Part shown: in pieces, positions 8,680-16,731 of the stretch | Layout of the letters: every line of letters starts with the position of its first letter | Numbering within the stretch: position 1 is the stretch's first letter | Assembly (NCBI GenBank): GCA_016462625.1 | Contig: JAEMSV010000005.1 | Location: 30,633 to 94,632 of the forward strand | Direction: 5' to 3' | DNA: 64,000 nt | Origin: Solirubrobacteraceae bacterium | GTDB lineage: Bacteria; Actinomycetota; Thermoleophilia; Solirubrobacterales; Solirubrobacteraceae | The notes under the pieces: generated by a model | Told to the model about the DNA's origin: nothing | The model's database searches: none | Seen by the model: only the letters and a program-made list of their open reading frames with translations | Made by a program: the position numbers and the translations under genes

Positions 8680-9084
8680 TCAGCCCGAGCCGTTCGCGGC
8701 CGGCCGGTACGTGCCGAAGCTCCAGACGTGGCCTTCGGGGTCGCGCACGCTGAACTCGCGGGAGCCGTACGGGGTGTCACGGAGCGCCATGGCGAGGTCC
8801 GCGCCGGCGGCGACGGCGCGCGCGTGGAGCGCGTCGGGGTCGGCGACGTAGGCGTACGTGGACGTGATCCCCTGGTCGTACTCGAGGTGCTCGGCGCTCG
8901 GTTCCGGGAACCCGCCGAGCATGATCATCCCGTCGCCGAACACGAGCTCGGCGTGGGCGACGGTGCCGCTGGCGTCGTCGCGGAAGACGTCCTGTGGCGT
9001 GAAGCCGAGCGCCTCTTCGAGCCAGGCGATCGCGGCGTCGGGATCGCGGTAGCGCAGGGCCGGATAGAAGGTGGGTGCGGTCAT
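8680..9084 (-). CDS. VOC family (glyoxalase/bleomycin resistance-like) protein
   Basis: A 134-residue single-module VOC protein: YPALRYRDPDAAIAWLEEAL, LVFGDGMIMLGG, and the C-terminal RDPEGHVWSFGTY strand. The N-terminal metal-ligand position is not a histidine, so it is more like the PhnB/SCO-type VOC proteins than true glyoxalase I; the substrate is unknown. It starts 10 bases after the AraC-family gene stop, in the same operon, a pairing consistent with a regulator and its target. Confidence 0.88.
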   Translation of the reverse strand: MTAPTFYPALRYRDPDAAIAWLEEALGFTPQDVFRDDASGTVAHAELVFGDGMIMLGGFPEPSAEHLEYDQGITSTYAYVADPDALHARAVAAGADLAMALRDTPYGSREFSVRDPEGHVWSFGTYRPAANGSG

Positions 9085-9094
9085 GCCGCAGGTT

Positions 9095-9994
9095 CTACGC
9101 CGCGCGGGCCGTGCCGTCTTGGACGGAAGTGACCTCCTGCTCCACGGCGCGCGCGATGCCGCCGTCGGGGGCGCGCTGGGCCAGCCACGCCCGGGGTGCC
9201 ATGCCGGAGAAGTCGCGGAAGTCGCGGTTGAAGTGCGACTGGTCGTAGTAGCCGCAGTCCAGCGCGACGCGGCCGAGATCGGTGTCGCCGGCGCCGGCCC
9301 GCCCGAGGATCTCGATCGCGTGCTCGAAGCGCAGGACCCGGCCGAGGGCCTTCGGCGGGACGCCGACCTGCTCGCGGAACCGCTCGGCGAGGTGGCGCCG
9401 GCTCCAGCCCAGCTCCTCGGTCAGCGCGCGGACCGGGACGGCGCCGCGGGTGGCGCGCAGCCGGCCGACCGCCCACTCCACGCCCGGTGCGGGCTCCGGG
9501 CCCGCGGCGATCCGGCCGATGAGCCACGCGTCGGCGAGATCGAGCCGCGCCCGCCAGTCCTTCGCGCCGGCGAGCTGCTCGGGGAGGCTGCGGGCGCCGG
9601 CGTCGCGCTCGAGGAGGTCGTCGAACGCGACGACCTCGCCGGCGAGGTCGCGCATCGACATCGCCAGCAGCCGGTGGGCGCCGAGCGGGGTGAGGTCGGC
9701 CTGGATCCCGGTCACCGTCCCGGTCTGCTCGGTGTAGGCGGCCGTGCCGTGGACTCCGGCGACGAACGCGTGGTGCGCGGACGTGCTCCCGTTGTGCTCG
9801 AGGGTCCAGCCGTCGCCGCCGAACCCGACGATCAGGGCGACCTTGCCCGACGGCAGCTCGAGCCGCCGCAGCGGACCGCCGCTCGTCTCGGTGAAGCCGA
9901 TGAGCCGGTGCACATGGGCGCGGAGCAGCGGGTGTGCCGGCCGCCAGGCGACCTCCCACGACGAACCCTCCGATCGCCCGCGCACAACGTGCAT
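9095..9994 (-). CDS. AraC-family transcriptional regulator
   Basis: A 299-residue regulator. The N-terminal ~155 residues (LPSGKVALIVGFGG, TGIQADLTPLGAHRLL) match the sensor domain common in actinobacterial AraC proteins (DUF6597-like). The C-terminal ~100 residues hold the double helix-turn-helix: VRALTEELGWSRRHLAERF and VALDCGYYDQSHFNRDFRDF. The ligand is unknown. ATG 9994 lies 2 bases after the stop of the Ppx/GppA gene and the stop is 10 bases before the VOC gene, so the order is phosphatase, regulator, VOC protein. Confidence 0.93.
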   Translation of the reverse strand: MHVVRGRSEGSSWEVAWRPAHPLLRAHVHRLIGFTETSGGPLRRLELPSGKVALIVGFGGDGWTLEHNGSTSAHHAFVAGVHGTAAYTEQTGTVTGIQADLTPLGAHRLLAMSMRDLAGEVVAFDDLLERDAGARSLPEQLAGAKDWRARLDLADAWLIGRIAAGPEPAPGVEWAVGRLRATRGAVPVRALTEELGWSRRHLAERFREQVGVPPKALGRVLRFEHAIEILGRAGAGDTDLGRVALDCGYYDQSHFNRDFRDFSGMAPRAWLAQRAPDGGIARAVEQEVTSVQDGTARAA

Positions 9995-9996
9995 CG

Positions 9997-11523
9997 CTAC
10001 ACCTCGATCTTCAGCTTCCGCTCGAACGCCCGGCCGAACAGCTCCACCTCGCGCTCGGCCGCCCAGCGCGCGACATCGATGCCCTCGTCGGCCTCGAGGG
10101 TCAGGCGGACCGTCTCGTCGTCCGCCGACACCCGGGCCGCGGTGACGCTCTGATCGCGGCTGCGCTCCAGATCCTCCCCGAGCCGCAGCAGGACGGCAAG
10201 GCGGTCCAGGCGCCGGTCATCGCCCGGGCCGGAGAGCTTCCGGAACGTGTCGAGGTCGGGCATGCCCTTGCGGTGGTAGCGCGCGGCCTGCGCGATCATC
10301 GCGACCTCGATCGGCGAGTAGCCGGGCAGGCCCGCGTTGAGGATGAGGTAGCGCGAGTGCTTGTGGTGATCGTCGTAGTCGACGCGCATCCCGATGTCGT
10401 GGAGCATGCACGCGGCCCAGAGCAGCTGGCGTTCGACGGGGTCGCCGGGGAAGACGCCGGAGTCGGCGAGCGCGTCGAAGATCCCGAGCGCGAGGGCCCC
10501 GACGTGGGCGGTGTGGGCGGGATCGACCTGGTACTGCGCGGCGAGGTTCAGGACGCTCTCGCGGCGGATGTCGGGGAAGAGGGGCGGGTCGTGCTCGGCG
10601 TTGTGCTCGGAGAAGAACACGCCCTCGCGCAGGCCCGCCTCCGTCACCTCGAGCGCGTCGAACCCGCCCTCACGCAGGACCGTCTGCACGACGACCGCGC
10701 CGGCGAGGATGACGTCGGCGCGCGCCGGCTTGATCCCACGGACCTTGCGTCGCTCGGCGGGCGGGAGCGCGGCCAGCCGCTCGACGAGCGCGTCGAGGGC
10801 GTCGGCCTGGATTGCGAACCCCTGCACGCCCATCGACGGGAGCTCCGCGGCCGCCTGCGTCGCGGCGCCGAGGTTGCGGACCGTGCCGCCGATGCCGACG
10901 ATCCGATCGCCGGCCTTGGGGAGCCACGACGCACCGTCGCGCAACTCGGTGCGGACGTGCTCGCGCAGCGCCTCCAGGGCTTCGGGTTGGGCGGGCGCGT
11001 CGCCCTCGAGGAACCGCTCGGTCATCCGGACCGCGCCGAGCGGCCAGGAGGCGAGCTTGTCGGCCGTGCGGTCGCGCGTGCGCACGAGCTGCATCGAGCC
11101 GCCGCCGAGATCGAGGACCACGCCGTCGCGAAGCGTCGTCGAGTTCACCGCGGCGAGGTACCCGTAGCGCGCCTCCTCCTCGCGGGACAGCACCTCGATC
11201 CGCAGCCCCGACCGCTCCTCGGCCGCCTCGACGAACTTGTCGCGGTTGGTCGCGTCGCGGATCGCGCTCGTCGCGACCGCGCGGATTCGCTCGGGCGCGA
11301 TCTTCGTCGCCCGGCAGAAGTGCGCGAACACGTCGATGGTGTCCAGCGCGCGATCCATCTGTTTGCGCCCGAGCCTGCCGTCCTTGCCGACGTGCTCGCC
11401 GATCCTCACCTGCTCGAAGATCTCGTCGCTGCGCCGCCAGAACGCCGGGCCGGCGGAGAAGACGACGAGGCGGAACGAGTTGGAGCCGAGGTCGATGACC
11501 GCGGTTCGCTGCGGGTCGGGCAT
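9997..11523 (-). CDS. Ppx/GppA family exopolyphosphatase with HD-type C-terminal domain
   Basis: A 508-residue protein of the Ppx/GppA family (exopolyphosphatase or guanosine pentaphosphate phosphatase). The actin-like ATPase fold shows AVIDLGSNSFRLVVF (phosphate 1) and VLDLGGGSMQLV (phosphate 2) near 145. The C-terminal domain has an HD motif (WAACMLHDIG) followed by HHKHSRYLI. Ppx and GppA activities overlap and cannot be told apart by sequence alone. A TAGCCT hexamer ends 9 bases before ATG 11523, indicating a leaderless transcript. First gene of the operon with the AraC regulator and VOC protein. Confidence 0.93.
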   Translation of the reverse strand: MPDPQRTAVIDLGSNSFRLVVFSAGPAFWRRSDEIFEQVRIGEHVGKDGRLGRKQMDRALDTIDVFAHFCRATKIAPERIRAVATSAIRDATNRDKFVEAAEERSGLRIEVLSREEEARYGYLAAVNSTTLRDGVVLDLGGGSMQLVRTRDRTADKLASWPLGAVRMTERFLEGDAPAQPEALEALREHVRTELRDGASWLPKAGDRIVGIGGTVRNLGAATQAAAELPSMGVQGFAIQADALDALVERLAALPPAERRKVRGIKPARADVILAGAVVVQTVLREGGFDALEVTEAGLREGVFFSEHNAEHDPPLFPDIRRESVLNLAAQYQVDPAHTAHVGALALGIFDALADSGVFPGDPVERQLLWAACMLHDIGMRVDYDDHHKHSRYLILNAGLPGYSPIEVAMIAQAARYHRKGMPDLDTFRKLSGPGDDRRLDRLAVLLRLGEDLERSRDQSVTAARVSADDETVRLTLEADEGIDVARWAAEREVELFGRAFERKLKIEV

Positions 11524-11532
11524 GCGGGCCGG

Positions 11533-11538
11533 AGGCTA
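11533..11538 (-). promoter_or_regulatory. -10 hexamer TAGCCT, leaderless promoter of the Ppx/GppA operon
   Basis: Read on the minus strand, TAGCCT is followed by 9 bases and then ATG 11523. It lies between the stop of the glyoxalase gene (11553) and this gene, so the Ppx operon has its own promoter. Confidence 0.65.
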
Positions 11539-11552
11539 CGGCCTGCGGCGGA

Positions 11553-11933
11553 TCAGCCCGGGTTCTTCTCGATCAGCTCGATGCGGTAGTCGTCGGGGTC
11601 GCGCACGAAGCACAGCAGCGAGCCGCCCTCGCGCACCGAGTACGGCGGCTTCTCGGGCTGGATGCCGAGTGTCGCGAGCCGCTCGAGCGTCCCCGTCATG
11701 TCCTCGACCGTGATCGCGATGTGGTTGTAGCCGGTGCCGTGCGTGTAGCTGTCGACGCCGAAGTTGTAGGTCAGCTCCAGGCGCGGGCCGTCGCCGGGGA
11801 GGCCCATGAAGACGTTGACTGCCTCGTCGCGGATGGGCATCCGGCTGAGCTCCTCGAAGCCCAGCTTCTCGTAGAAGGCGACGCTGCGGTCGATGTCGCC
11901 GATGCGGTAGCAGGTGTGGATGAGCTCGGGCAT
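11553..11933 (-). CDS. gloA: Glyoxalase I (lactoylglutathione lyase-like)
   Basis: A 126-residue VOC protein very like bacterial glyoxalase I, which isomerises the hemithioacetal of methylglyoxal and a thiol. All four expected metal ligands are in place: H6 (MPELIH), a glutamate in RLELTYN, a histidine in YNHIAI, and a glutamate in RIELIE. The GVDSYTHGTGYNHIA segment is the family hallmark. Actinobacteria use mycothiol, so the thiol cofactor is probably not glutathione. ATG 11933 follows a minus-strand TAGCCT by 7 bases (leaderless). It diverges from the ABC1 kinase gene across a 43-base gap. Confidence 0.92.
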   Translation of the reverse strand: MPELIHTCYRIGDIDRSVAFYEKLGFEELSRMPIRDEAVNVFMGLPGDGPRLELTYNFGVDSYTHGTGYNHIAITVEDMTGTLERLATLGIQPEKPPYSVREGGSLLCFVRDPDDYRIELIEKNPG

Positions 11934-11940
11934 GCGGTCG

Positions 11941-11963
11941 AGGCTACCCACGCCGGGTAGCCT
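11941..11963. promoter_or_regulatory. Perfect inverted repeat carrying both divergent -10 hexamers
   Basis: AGGCTACCC (11941-11949) and GGGTAGCCT (11955-11963) form a perfect 9-bp inverted repeat around ACGCC. Each arm contains a TAGCCT -10 hexamer pointing outward: the minus-strand one ends 7 bases before the glyoxalase ATG 11933, the plus-strand one 13 bases before the ABC1 kinase ATG 11977. The symmetry may simply come from two copies of the same -10 sequence, or it may also be an operator. Confidence 0.7.
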
Positions 11964-11976
11964 CCGCATCGAGTCC

Positions 11977-13359
11977 ATGAGCAAGGACGACAAGATCCCC
12001 ACCGGGCGGCTGCGCCGCTCGTCGCAGGTCGGTCGCCTCGCCGCCACGCAGGCGGCCAAGCAGGTGGGCACCCGCGCGGCCAACGTCGTCCGCAGCGACG
12101 AGGCCGGCCGCGCCGCGCTCGACCGCCGCCAGCTCGAGACCGCCGAGCAGATCGTCGCCGCGCTCGGGACGATGAAGGGCGCCGCGATGAAGCTCGGGCA
12201 GATGCTGAGCTTCATGGACGTCGGCCTCGTTCCCGAGGAGTTCCGCGAGGACTTCCAGGCCAAGCTCGCCGAGCTGCGCGACGCTGCCCCGAAGGTCTCC
12301 TTCAAGGAGATGCGCAAGGTCATCGAGGGCGAGTACGGCGAGAAGCTCGACGAGGTCTTCGAGACATTCGATCCGGTGCCGGTCGCGGCTGCCTCGATCG
12401 GACAGGTCTACAAGGCGCGCCTGCACGACGGGCGCGACGTCGCCGTGAAGGTCCAGTACCCCGGCATCGGCGCCGCGGTCCGTGCCGACATGCAGAACCT
12501 CGGGTTGATCCTGCGCCTGATGAAGGGCGTCGCGCCCGGCCTCGACCCGAAGGCCCTCGGCGAGGAGATCCGCGAGCGCATCGACGAGGAGCTCGACTAC
12601 GAGCTGGAGGCGAGCAACCAGCGCACGCTCGCCCGCATCTACGACGGCCACCCGTTCATCATCGTCCCGAAGGTCATGACCGACCTCTCGCACGAGAAGG
12701 TCATCGTCAGCGAGTTCGTCTCCGGCCGCGGCTTCGAGGAGTGCAAGCAGCTCCCCGACGAAGAGCGCAACCGCATCGGCGAGATCATCTTCCGCTTCTA
12801 CTTCGGCTCGATGTACCGCCACCACCAGTTCAGCGGCGATCCGCATCCGGGCAACTCGATGCTGCTCGACGACGGGCGGATGGCGTTCATCGACTTCGGG
12901 CTCTTCAAGCGGCTCCCCAAGGAGGTCGCCGACTTCGAGCTGACGACCCAGCGGCTGGGGATCGAGCGGCGCGGCGACGAGCTGATCGAGCACCTCACCG
13001 AGGGCGGTTGGATCACCGGGAGGAACGCGTACGAGCCCGAGGAGATCCTGTACCAGTTCGACGAGTTCGTCGGCTGGTACACGAAGAACGAGCCCATCGA
13101 GCTCACCCCCGAGTACGCGACTCGGGTGATGCTGGAGATGAGCGATCCGCGGTCCTCGTTCTTCGGGAAGATGCGCCACGAGACGCTGCCGCCCGACCAC
13201 CTCTTCGGCCGCCGGCTGGAGACGCTCACGCTCGCCGTGCTCGGGCAGCTGCGTGCGACGGCGAACTGGGGCGCGATCGCCCGCGAGTGGATCGACGGCA
13301 GTCCGCCGGTCACCGAGCTCGGCCGCGAAGAGGCCGAGTTCTACGCCGGCGTCTCATGA
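11977..13359 (+). CDS. ABC1/UbiB (ADCK)-family atypical protein kinase-like protein
   Basis: A 460-residue member of the ABC1/ADCK/UbiB family, atypical kinases that support quinone biosynthesis or lipid metabolism. Visible are the KxGQ motif (MKLGQ, about 71-75), the nucleotide-binding lysine K158 in AVKVQYP, the catalytic-loop-like GDPHPGN (about 287-293) and the DFG motif in AFIDFGLF. There are no C-terminal membrane helices of the UbiB type. ATG 11977 is chosen because it follows TAGCCT and begins MSKDDKIPTG; an upstream in-frame start would overlap the promoter. It overlaps the next gene by four bases (ATGA). Confidence 0.93.
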   Translation: MSKDDKIPTGRLRRSSQVGRLAATQAAKQVGTRAANVVRSDEAGRAALDRRQLETAEQIVAALGTMKGAAMKLGQMLSFMDVGLVPEEFREDFQAKLAELRDAAPKVSFKEMRKVIEGEYGEKLDEVFETFDPVPVAAASIGQVYKARLHDGRDVAVKVQYPGIGAAVRADMQNLGLILRLMKGVAPGLDPKALGEEIRERIDEELDYELEASNQRTLARIYDGHPFIIVPKVMTDLSHEKVIVSEFVSGRGFEECKQLPDEERNRIGEIIFRFYFGSMYRHHQFSGDPHPGNSMLLDDGRMAFIDFGLFKRLPKEVADFELTTQRLGIERRGDELIEHLTEGGWITGRNAYEPEEILYQFDEFVGWYTKNEPIELTPEYATRVMLEMSDPRSSFFGKMRHETLPPDHLFGRRLETLTLAVLGQLRATANWGAIAREWIDGSPPVTELGREEAEFYAGVS

Positions 13360-14042
13360 GCGACCGCGCGCGCCTGCGCAGTCTCCTGCTGGTCATCGGG
13401 GTCGTGTTCACGGCGACGGCCGTGCTGGCGCTCAGCGGGCTCGCCTCGCCCGACGAGGTCGAGCAGTGGGTCGACGACCACATCCGCGATCCGGTGCGCG
13501 ATCTCGGGCTGCTCGGCCCGGTCCTGTTCGTCGTGGTGGGGTCGCTGCTGACCGTGATGCTCTTCCCCGGCCCCGTCCTGTGCGCCTGCGGGGGCGTGAT
13601 CTTCGGCACCGCCGTCGGCATCCCGACGGTGCTCGTCACGATCGTGACCGGGGCGGCGCTGGCGTTCTCGCTATCGCGCTGGTGGGCGCACGACTCCGTC
13701 GAGCGGATCGTGGTGGACAAGGCCCGGGTCCAGGCGCTGCGCGCGTGGATGGGGCGCCGCGGCTTCGTCGCCGTGCTGCTCGCCCGCGCTGCGCCGGGAA
13801 TGCCGTACAACCTCGTCAACTACGCGTGTGGGCTGACGCCGGTCGGGCTCGGCGCGTTCGTCGCGGCCACCGCCCTCGGTGCCGCCCCGCGCACCGCGGC
13901 CTACGTGGCGCTCGGTGGATCGTTCGGCGATCTGCGCTCGCCGGGCGCGATCGCGGCGGTCGCGGTGCTCGCGATCATGGGGATCCTCGGCGCGACACTG
14001 CTCGCGCGCGATCTGCGCGCGACCGTCCGGGCTCCCGGTTGA
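13356..14042 (+). CDS. TVP38/TMEM64 (VTT domain) membrane protein
   Basis: A 228-residue membrane protein of the TVP38/TMEM64 branch of the VTT (SNARE-associated/DedA) family. An N-terminal helix is followed by the re-entrant VTT core: MLFPGPVLCACGGVIFG, then FSLSRWWAHD and ARAAPGMPYNLVNYACGLT, and a C-terminal helix. VTT proteins are linked to lipid scrambling or transport of lipid carriers; the exact substrate is unknown. ATG 13356 overlaps the ABC1 gene stop, so the two are coupled. It meets the glycosidase gene tail to tail with one base between the stops. Confidence 0.9.
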   Translation: MSDRARLRSLLLVIGVVFTATAVLALSGLASPDEVEQWVDDHIRDPVRDLGLLGPVLFVVVGSLLTVMLFPGPVLCACGGVIFGTAVGIPTVLVTIVTGAALAFSLSRWWAHDSVERIVVDKARVQALRAWMGRRGFVAVLLARAAPGMPYNLVNYACGLTPVGLGAFVAATALGAAPRTAAYVALGGSFGDLRSPGAIAAVAVLAIMGILGATLLARDLRATVRAPG

Positions 14043-14043
14043 G

Positions 14044-15063
14044 CTACTTCGCGCGGCCCTTGCTCTTCGCGCGCAGCTGGGCGCAGCGCGCTGTGCCCTG
14101 CTGCACCGGCGAGGACGCCTGCAGCGCGCCGCTGAGGACGTCGAACGCCGGCCGGGCGCGGCCGTCGGGGTTGATGACCCCGGTGTCGAACCGGTCCTTC
14201 GGCGCGGCCTGCCAGTTGTAGACGTAGATGCGCTTGACCCGGCATGGGTACTTCGACATGAGATCGAGCGCGAACGCAAGCGCCCGGGCGGCCCGCGCCT
14301 CGTCGTAGTTCAGGCGGGTCTCGTCGTAGGTGAGCATCTGGACGATGCCGCCGGTCTCGGTGAGCCACACGTCGGCCTTCGTCGCGCGGAGTGCCTCGCG
14401 CGTGCCCGCCGTCGAGAAGTAGTTCGCGGAGATGTAGTTGTGCAGGCCCCAGATCGAGACCTTGCGGTGGTGCTTGATGCGCAGCCGCTTCTCGTAGGAC
14501 TTCATCCATCCGCCGACGCCCTGCGTGTCCAGTGGGTCGCCCGCGACGACCTTGCACTTGCGACACACCTCGAGGATCGCGTGGTGGTAGTCCGCCACGC
14601 GCGACGGGTTCTTCGCCGTCGGCTGGCCCGGGTGGTTGGACTCGTTCCACGGCGAGACGTACTTGACCCACTTGTACTTCTTGTGGAATTTCGTGAACTC
14701 GCGCTTGTACTGCTTGACCGTCGGCAGGTAGCACGGGCGCGCCGGGCAGTTGTTACCGCGGGTGCGGTCGAACGCGACGAGCGGCTGGATGCCCGCGACC
14801 TTCGCGTGGTTCAGCCAGTCGGCGACTGTCTTCGGGTCGCGGCTGATCGCGTTCCAGGGCAGGATCACGCGCGCCGTCCTGATCCCGATCTGCTTGAGAC
14901 GGGGGTCGTAGAACGTGCTCGGCTTGTTGTCGCTCACGCCGACCGTATGGCTGCCGGTGACCGCCTTGGCGGGAGAGGCCGACATCGCGAGCAGGAGCAG
15001 GAGCGCTCCAACAGCGATCGCCCCTGCCAGAAGACGAGCAGCAGTTTTCCGGTCGGCTTCCAT
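14044..15063 (-). CDS. Secreted glycoside hydrolase-like protein (clan GH-A type)
   Basis: A 339-residue secreted protein. A Sec signal peptide is clear: basic start MEADRKTAARLL, long hydrophobic core and a cleavage site near AKAVT. The mature part looks like a TIM-barrel glycosidase: SPWNESNH supplies an Asn-Glu pair as in the clan GH-A acid/base, and VWLTETGG supplies a candidate nucleophile about 120 residues later. The specific GH family and sugar are not identifiable. ATG 15063 gives the best signal peptide, but an earlier in-frame ATG at 15105 is possible. The region to pyk (15064-15172) holds a candidate surface-regulon operator at 15133-15147. Confidence 0.8.
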   Translation of the reverse strand: MEADRKTAARLLAGAIAVGALLLLLAMSASPAKAVTGSHTVGVSDNKPSTFYDPRLKQIGIRTARVILPWNAISRDPKTVADWLNHAKVAGIQPLVAFDRTRGNNCPARPCYLPTVKQYKREFTKFHKKYKWVKYVSPWNESNHPGQPTAKNPSRVADYHHAILEVCRKCKVVAGDPLDTQGVGGWMKSYEKRLRIKHHRKVSIWGLHNYISANYFSTAGTREALRATKADVWLTETGGIVQMLTYDETRLNYDEARAARALAFALDLMSKYPCRVKRIYVYNWQAAPKDRFDTGVINPDGRARPAFDVLSGALQASSPVQQGTARCAQLRAKSKGRAK

Positions 15064-15132
15064 GCCTCGGGTCACGTTCTCGATTATCGGCAAGTCGATG
15101 CGCATCTCAAACCCGAACACACGGTTGCAGGC

Positions 15133-15147
15133 GTGAATGCGGTTCGC
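15133..15147 (-). promoter_or_regulatory. Weak fifth copy of the RTGAAY-N3-RTTCAY palindrome
   Basis: On the minus strand this reads GCGAAC-CGC-ATTCAC, matching the palindrome at 22334, 28048, 59977 and 61245. It lies upstream of the secreted glycosidase gene. At the distance where the other sites show TANNNT, there is TTTGAG here, so the promoter match is poorer. Confidence 0.35.
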
Positions 15148-15172
15148 GCGCCGGATTTTCGAGTGTTTCGCG

Positions 15173-16594
15173 TTATCGGGCGGACGGGAGGGTCTGGATC
15201 TGGAGCAACGAAGTCGTCCCGGGCCGGCCGCTCGGCAGTCCGGCGGTGACGCCGACGCGCTGGCCCGGCTGGCACCAGCCGAGTTCGACGACACGGCGAC
15301 AGGCGTCCTCGATCAGCTCTTCGGTCGTCTCCATGCGCGGCATCGAGGAGGCCTGGACGCCCCACATGAGGCCGCAGCGGCGCACGGTCTCCTGGCCGGG
15401 GGAGAGCGCGTAGATCGGCACGGAGGGCCGGTGGGCGCTCACGAGCCGCGCCGAGCGGCCCGACAGCGTCGGGATGACGAGCGCGTCGAGGCCCAGCTCG
15501 CGCGCGGCGACACAGGCGGAGTGGGCAAGCGTGTAGGCCGGGTCGCGCTCGTCGCGATGCACCCGCGACTCGTTCCACAGCTGGTACGGGATCGCGCGCT
15601 CGGTCGTGGTCGCGATGGCGGCCATCATCTCGATGGCGCCGACCGGGTGCTCGCCGATGGCGGTCTCCTGGCTGAGCATCACGGCGTCGGTCCCGTCGAG
15701 GATCGCGTTCGCGACGTCGGTCGCCTCGGCGCGGGTCGGGCGCGAGGACGTCACCATCGAGTCGAGCATCTGCGTCGCGGTGATGACGGGGCGCGCCAGG
15801 CGCCCGGCGAGGCTGATGAGGTGCTTCTGCGCGAGCGGGACCTCTTCGATCGGCAGCTCGATGCCGAGATCGCCACGGGCGACCATGAGGCAGTCCGCGG
15901 CGCGGGCGATCGACTCGGCGCGCTCGACGGCCTGCGGCTTCTCGATCTTCGCGATCAGGGGAAGGCGCGTGTAGCGGCGCACCACCTCGACGTCCTCGGC
16001 GCGGCGGACGAAGGACAGCGCGACGAGGTCGACGCCGATCTCCTCGCCGATCCCCAGGAGGCGCAGGTCCTCGTCGGGGACGGACGGAAGGGCGTTGGCC
16101 TCGCCCGGGACGTTGAGCCCCGCGCGGCTCCCGACGCGGCCGCCGAACTCGACGACGGCGTCGAAGCTGCGCTTCTCGCGGTCGACCTCGCCGGCGCGCA
16201 GGCGGATGCGCCCGTCGGACAGGTAGAAGACCTCGCCGGGCTGGATGGCTTCGGCCAGGCTCGGGTGCCCGACCGAGAGGTGCGTCGCGTTGCCGGGGAT
16301 CTCCTCACCGCAGGTGAAGTGGATCGTGCTGTCGGACTGCAGCATCACGGTCTCGCCCTCGACGGGGCCGATGCGGAGCTTCGGTCCGGGGAGGTCCTGC
16401 AGGACGGCGACGGGGCGCCCGGCCGCGTCGGCAGCGGCCCGCAGGCGCTCGACGTTCTCGGCGTGCAGCTCGGGCGTGCCGTGAGAGAAGTTCAGCCGAG
16501 CCACGTCCATCCCCGCGTCGACCATCCGCTTCATGGTCTCGGGATCGCGTGAGGCAGGTCCGATGGTCGCAACGATCTTGGTCCGCCTGGTCAC
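15173..16594 (-). CDS. pyk: Pyruvate kinase
   Basis: A 473-residue pyruvate kinase, transferring phosphate from phosphoenolpyruvate to ADP at the end of glycolysis. The order is canonical: KIVATIGPAS and ARLNFSHG at the N terminus, LQDLPGPKLR, B domain, LIAKIEKPQAVE (catalytic lysine region), LMVARGDLGIE, PVITATQMLDSM, and ATDVANAILDGTDAVMLS, followed by the C-terminal regulatory domain. It starts with GTG 16594, placed 7 bases after a TACTTT hexamer (leaderless). A strong hairpin at 16619-16651 insulates it from the methyltransferase gene upstream. Confidence 0.97.
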   Translation of the reverse strand: MTRRTKIVATIGPASRDPETMKRMVDAGMDVARLNFSHGTPELHAENVERLRAAADAAGRPVAVLQDLPGPKLRIGPVEGETVMLQSDSTIHFTCGEEIPGNATHLSVGHPSLAEAIQPGEVFYLSDGRIRLRAGEVDREKRSFDAVVEFGGRVGSRAGLNVPGEANALPSVPDEDLRLLGIGEEIGVDLVALSFVRRAEDVEVVRRYTRLPLIAKIEKPQAVERAESIARAADCLMVARGDLGIELPIEEVPLAQKHLISLAGRLARPVITATQMLDSMVTSSRPTRAEATDVANAILDGTDAVMLSQETAIGEHPVGAIEMMAAIATTTERAIPYQLWNESRVHRDERDPAYTLAHSACVAARELGLDALVIPTLSGRSARLVSAHRPSVPIYALSPGQETVRRCGLMWGVQASSMPRMETTEELIEDACRRVVELGWCQPGQRVGVTAGLPSGRPGTTSLLQIQTLPSAR

Positions 16595-16601
16595 CCCATG
16601 G

Positions 16602-16607
16602 AAAGTA
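16602..16607 (-). promoter_or_regulatory. -10 hexamer TACTTT, leaderless promoter of pyk
   Basis: On the minus strand TACTTT is followed by 7 bases and GTG 16594. It sits just inside the terminator-like hairpin at 16619-16651, so pyk has its own promoter. Confidence 0.65.
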
Positions 16608-16618
16608 CTCGGCCTTGG

Positions 16619-16651
16619 GGCGGCTCCCCACCGCTTCGGTGGGGAGCCGCC
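16619..16651 (-). terminator. Strong hairpin, probable terminator after the methyltransferase gene
   Basis: Arms GGCGGCTCCCCACC (16619-16632) and GGTGGGGAGCCGCC (16638-16651) pair perfectly over 14 bp around a 5-base loop. There is no run of T after it, as is common in high-GC Actinobacteria. It lies between the methyltransferase stop (16732) and the pyk promoter. Confidence 0.75.
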
Positions 16652-16731
16652 GCCGGGACGTCAGCGCACGCTCGGCCGCGGCCGCGGGCGTGGAGGACGC
16701 AGAGGCGGGTGGAGCAGCGTCGATGCGTGCA

